From JAVBUZ01 sp031554725 (GTDB lineage Bacteria; Bacillota; Clostridia; Lachnospirales; Lachnospiraceae), in the NCBI GenBank assembly GCA_031554725.1, contig JAVBUZ010000206.1, positions 1-9,200 of the forward strand: a stretch of 9,200 bases of DNA, in the 5' to 3' direction. Made by a program: the position numbers and the translations under genes. This document shows positions 6,687 to 9,200 of the stretch, in pieces (the stretch's first letter is position 1; each line of letters opens with the position of its first letter). Below the pieces are notes generated by a model, which did not search any database, had not been told where the DNA came from, and was given only the letters and a program-made list of their open reading frames with translations.

Positions 6687-6702
6687 TTTTCAGCAATGTC
6701 AA
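6675..6702 (-). promoter_or_regulatory. Promoter of the YhfC-like gene
   Basis: On the reverse strand a perfect TTGACA (6702-6697) is followed after 16 bases by TAATAT (6680-6675). Alternative -10 hexamers exist in the AT tract (TATAAT after 14 bases, TATATA after 19). The -35 lies 10 bases beyond the BlaR1-like stop codon, so the gene can be expressed independently of the upstream pair. Confidence 0.5.
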
Positions 6703-6711
6703 ATAATGTTT

Positions 6712-9078
6712 CTATCTTTTCAATGTTTCATAGTTATACTTATCTGCTTCACATATGTTTTCTATTCGCAGCTCCCCGCCTTGCGTGCTTAATAGCAAAT
6801 AGCTGTTAGACATATAATAAGATAATTCCTCCGCCCATTCTTTAAATCTTTCATCATTATATTTATATCCTTCAGGAGAGCCCCATTCCATTCCCTCCGC
6901 ACTTATATACTCCATGTTGCCACTTTCATCAAGGCGAAATACTGCATATCCATATTCTCCATAGGTGTATCGGTCTTCGTCATACAAATTTAAAATATAA
7001 TCTCTTCCATCTACGGACCCTATGTAAATATTATTCCAACCAGCTCTGGCATTATGAGCAAACTCACTGTGTAATATCTTTCCACTTGCATCTTTGAAAA
7101 ATACAAAGCCACTATCTCCATCTCCCACATTTCCTGTATAAATCTCTATCATTTCCATGCCCGGGCTATCACTAATGTCTGCCTCCACTGTATATGCCAG
7201 CTCATAGTATTCTTCCAAAAAATTTTCACCTAATAATTCAATATATGTCTCATAATCACTCCAGAAAGCCGAATTAGGGCGGTATGCATAAAATCCATCC
7301 TCATCCCTGGGAACCATTATATCTATAAGCACCTGGTTGTTTTCGCCCTCTGTTTCACTCTCAATGTCTTTTTGCTCAAAATACTCCTCTGCATCATCCC
7401 CACAAGACCTTGTTTTCGGAATCCAAATTCCATCTTCTCCAAAGGGCTTAATCATGGTAACCTCTACTGGCACACTAGATTCTGCAAAATATATTTTTAC
7501 TTGAGCCACCTTATTTTCAATAATTATCTCCGCTGTTACCTGTACCTTGTTTGGATCATCTGCTAGGTTTAGCAAAATAGTAGCAGCACGCTCTGGCACA
7601 AATAAATCCTTATAATATGCTAAGTCCGCTGCTTTTGCGGCATCATTTAGCACTTCACCCCAGCCATTTAGGTCATACTGCATCGTCAATCCCAACACGC
7701 CTGTGGGGTTTGCGCAACCGAACTCTATCTGCGTAGATATATTATCTAGGTAAATCAGTTTTTCATCTGCTACGTAGTAAACACCATCTAAACACGAAAA
7801 CTCAAGAATCTCTCTCCACACAGTAATATGAGGCTCCGAGGTCCATGCATAATAATTGATTTCTGCTCCACATTCATCTGCCCACTGTACATCATATCTT
7901 TGTATTGAAGGCATAGGCCAAGGACTTGACCAACCAAAATTATAATAGTCCTCTTCTATTTCAAGTAGTCCCTTTTTTACCAAATTGCTTTGTACCTTAT
8001 CCGTGCTATGCTTCGCAATATAATATCCATCTCTTTCACAAAATGCAGTTGCCCAATCCGCCACAAACTGGTTTATTTTATAGTAATCAACTTTCTCTGA
8101 ATAAATTTCGTCGGGGTCTTGTGCTTTTTCCTTAGGATTGGTTAAGAAACAAATTGCTAGAACTCCGCACAAAAGAATAGCTACCACTACTATCCAAAAT
8201 TTCGGCTTTTTATAGTCTAACACCGACTTGATTCTAGTTTTAATGCCCACCTCACCAAAGGCAAGAGGATAAACCGCCATAGTCCTTTTGGTCATACTAC
8301 AGGACAATAGCGTCTCAGAATATCCTTTTTTATCTGCCACTGACATTTCCTTGATTACGCGCTCATCACATGCAAACTCAATGTCCCTGCACAGCAAAAT
8401 ATATGCCAACCAAATTAGGGGATTGAACCAATATACTGAAAGAAGTAAAAATGCAATTGGCTTAACCATATGATCCTGATGCTTCAAATGCATATTCTCA
8501 TGAGCAATAATATATTTTTGCTCATGCTCATTCAAATGAAATGGTACATAAATCCGAGGTCTAAAAACACCCAAAATAAAGGGCGATTTTACAAAATCAG
8601 ATTGCCATATATTTTCCTGCATATGTACAGCAGTTCGTACTCTTCTTCTAAGTAAAATCATACTAATTGCTGCATAGAAAACCATTGCAAGTATTCCGCA
8701 AATCCAAGCTCCTGATATCACCGTAACAAAAATTGATTTCTGAGTTGTTCTACTTGTTACCTGAGACTGTACCTGCGTAAGCCCTACCATTACATCTTTT
8801 ACTTGTCCAAAGTCGTCTACTGTTTCTTGAATGTTTGCCACATACTCCATATTAGGAGTATAAACAACCTCTGGATTTATCGGCTGTGCACTAGGTACTA
8901 GACTAAGTGCACTTTCTATGGAGAATGGCACAAGTAGCTTGATACCTACTAATAGCCATAAAAAACGATGAATGGATTTGGGTGCCTTACGCAAAATACC
9001 TCGCAAGAATACTATTGCTAAGACTAACCACCCTGTTGAAATGCTCATATTTAATAGTTTAATAAATATCGCTTCCAT
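6712..9078 (-). CDS. BlaR1/MecR1-like M56 antirepressor metalloprotease with an unusual ectodomain
   Basis: The N-terminal ~315 residues are a peptidase M56 membrane protein. Hydrophobic helices lie near 8-25, 39-57, 118-143, 207-229 and 294-313. The zinc site is HENMH (H193, E194, H197), with E234 in DIEFACDER as the probable third ligand, as in BlaR1. In BlaR1/MecR1 a signal on the outer domain activates this protease, which leads to loss of the BlaI repressor. Here the part beyond 315 is about 475 residues and predicted extracellular, with no penicillin-binding STxK/YGN/KTG set. Residues ~330-445 look like an NTF2-type sensing module (ADWATAFCERDGYYI, then WREILEF...DGVYYVADEKL); ~585-788 is a separate domain rich in Tyr, Asp and Gly that I do not recognise. 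The ATG follows the BlaI-like stop by three bases, with GGGGAGG inside the upstream gene, so translation is probably coupled. No clear terminator follows. The signal is unknown. Confidence 0.88.
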   Translation of the reverse strand: MEAIFIKLLNMSISTGWLVLAIVFLRGILRKAPKSIHRFLWLLVGIKLLVPFSIESALSLVPSAQPINPEVVYTPNMEYVANIQETVDDFGQVKDVMVGLTQVQSQVTSRTTQKSIFVTVISGAWICGILAMVFYAAISMILLRRRVRTAVHMQENIWQSDFVKSPFILGVFRPRIYVPFHLNEHEQKYIIAHENMHLKHQDHMVKPIAFLLLSVYWFNPLIWLAYILLCRDIEFACDERVIKEMSVADKKGYSETLLSCSMTKRTMAVYPLAFGEVGIKTRIKSVLDYKKPKFWIVVVAILLCGVLAICFLTNPKEKAQDPDEIYSEKVDYYKINQFVADWATAFCERDGYYIAKHSTDKVQSNLVKKGLLEIEEDYYNFGWSSPWPMPSIQRYDVQWADECGAEINYYAWTSEPHITVWREILEFSCLDGVYYVADEKLIYLDNISTQIEFGCANPTGVLGLTMQYDLNGWGEVLNDAAKAADLAYYKDLFVPERAATILLNLADDPNKVQVTAEIIIENKVAQVKIYFAESSVPVEVTMIKPFGEDGIWIPKTRSCGDDAEEYFEQKDIESETEGENNQVLIDIMVPRDEDGFYAYRPNSAFWSDYETYIELLGENFLEEYYELAYTVEADISDSPGMEMIEIYTGNVGDGDSGFVFFKDASGKILHSEFAHNARAGWNNIYIGSVDGRDYILNLYDEDRYTYGEYGYAVFRLDESGNMEYISAEGMEWGSPEGYKYNDERFKEWAEELSYYMSNSYLLLSTQGGELRIENICEADKYNYETLKR

Positions 9079-9081
9079 CTC

Positions 9082-9200
9082 TTATTCCTCCCCATATGAA
9101 TCCAACATTTTACGAATCTCATGGACCTCATTTAATGATAAGCTTTTGCTTTTCGCAAATGCTGCTAAAAATGCTGGCACAGACCCTTCAAAGGTTTTTT
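9082..9200 (-). CDS. BlaI/MecI-family transcriptional repressor, C-terminal end (cut by window edge)
   Basis: The reverse strand reads 38 codons from the window edge to TAA at 9084-9082. The product includes FEGSVPAFLAAFAKSKSLS and ends LNEVHEIRKMLDSYGEE. This matches the C-terminal dimerisation tail of BlaI/MecI repressors (F-GS-P-F---F---LS--E--E---L). These are winged-helix repressors whose loss from the operator follows activation of the partner M56 protease. The position directly upstream of the BlaR1-like gene, with a three-base gap, is the canonical arrangement and strengthens the call. The DNA-binding domain, promoter and operator lie outside the window. Confidence 0.88.
   Translation of the reverse strand, partial: KTFEGSVPAFLAAFAKSKSLSLNEVHEIRKMLDSYGEE

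Noticed and set aside
7996..8007. SxxK (S358-T-D-K361) in the BlaR1-like ectodomain as a penicillin-binding site
   Set aside because: A lone SxxK is common by chance; the flanking sequence and the YGN and KTG-type motifs of BlaR1/MecR1 sensors are missing.
1..9200. CRISPR arrays, tRNA or rRNA genes, phage genes
   Set aside because: No regularly spaced repeats, tRNA-like cloverleaf or rRNA-like sequence was seen, and all large open frames are accounted for by the listed genes.

Overview
The window is AT-rich DNA with strong GGAGG-type ribosome binding sites, clostridial-type promoters and protein families typical of low-GC Gram-positive anaerobes. I infer a Clostridia/Lachnospiraceae-like Firmicute; this rests on style and family content, not on a database match.

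Layout. (1) Positions 1-141 are the left end of an IS3-family insertion sequence. It holds the first 28 codons of a helix-turn-helix transposase OrfA (minus strand), a terminal inverted repeat and a large hairpin that doubles as a terminator and sequesters the transposase ribosome binding site. (2) Positions 174-2046 are a two-gene minus-strand unit: purC (SAICAR synthetase of purine synthesis), then a CofE-like 'F420-0:glutamate ligase' family protein whose role in a Firmicute is unclear. The IS sits directly downstream and appears to supply the operon's terminator. (3) Positions 2047-2374 are a divergent intergenic region with promoters in both directions and a perfect 15-base palindrome between them. 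(4) Positions 2375-5742 are a plus-strand pair: a tandem receiver protein (degenerate receiver plus intact receiver) and a seven-helix membrane hybrid histidine kinase with receiver, Hpt and an extra helical C-terminus. Together they hold every step of a His-Asp-His-Asp phosphorelay, with no DNA-binding output domain. A perfect hairpin terminator follows. (5) Positions 5812-9200 are a convergent minus-strand cluster, in transcription order: the 3' end of a BlaI/MecI-family repressor gene, a BlaR1/MecR1-like M56 metalloprotease antirepressor with a large ectodomain that is not a penicillin sensor, and a YhfC-like multi-pass putative intramembrane metalloprotease. The last gene has its own promoter with a long AT palindrome over the -10 and start region.

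How the parts may work together: the BlaI-BlaR1 pair is a classic signal-triggered proteolytic switch, and here the sensing part has been replaced. The neighbouring YhfC-like protein may act in the same envelope response, but this is inference. The phosphorelay pair and the purC unit look functionally independent of that cluster. The least ordinary parts are the re-tooled BlaR1, the phosphorelay without a DNA-binding output, the CofE-like protein beside purC, and the dual-purpose IS hairpin.
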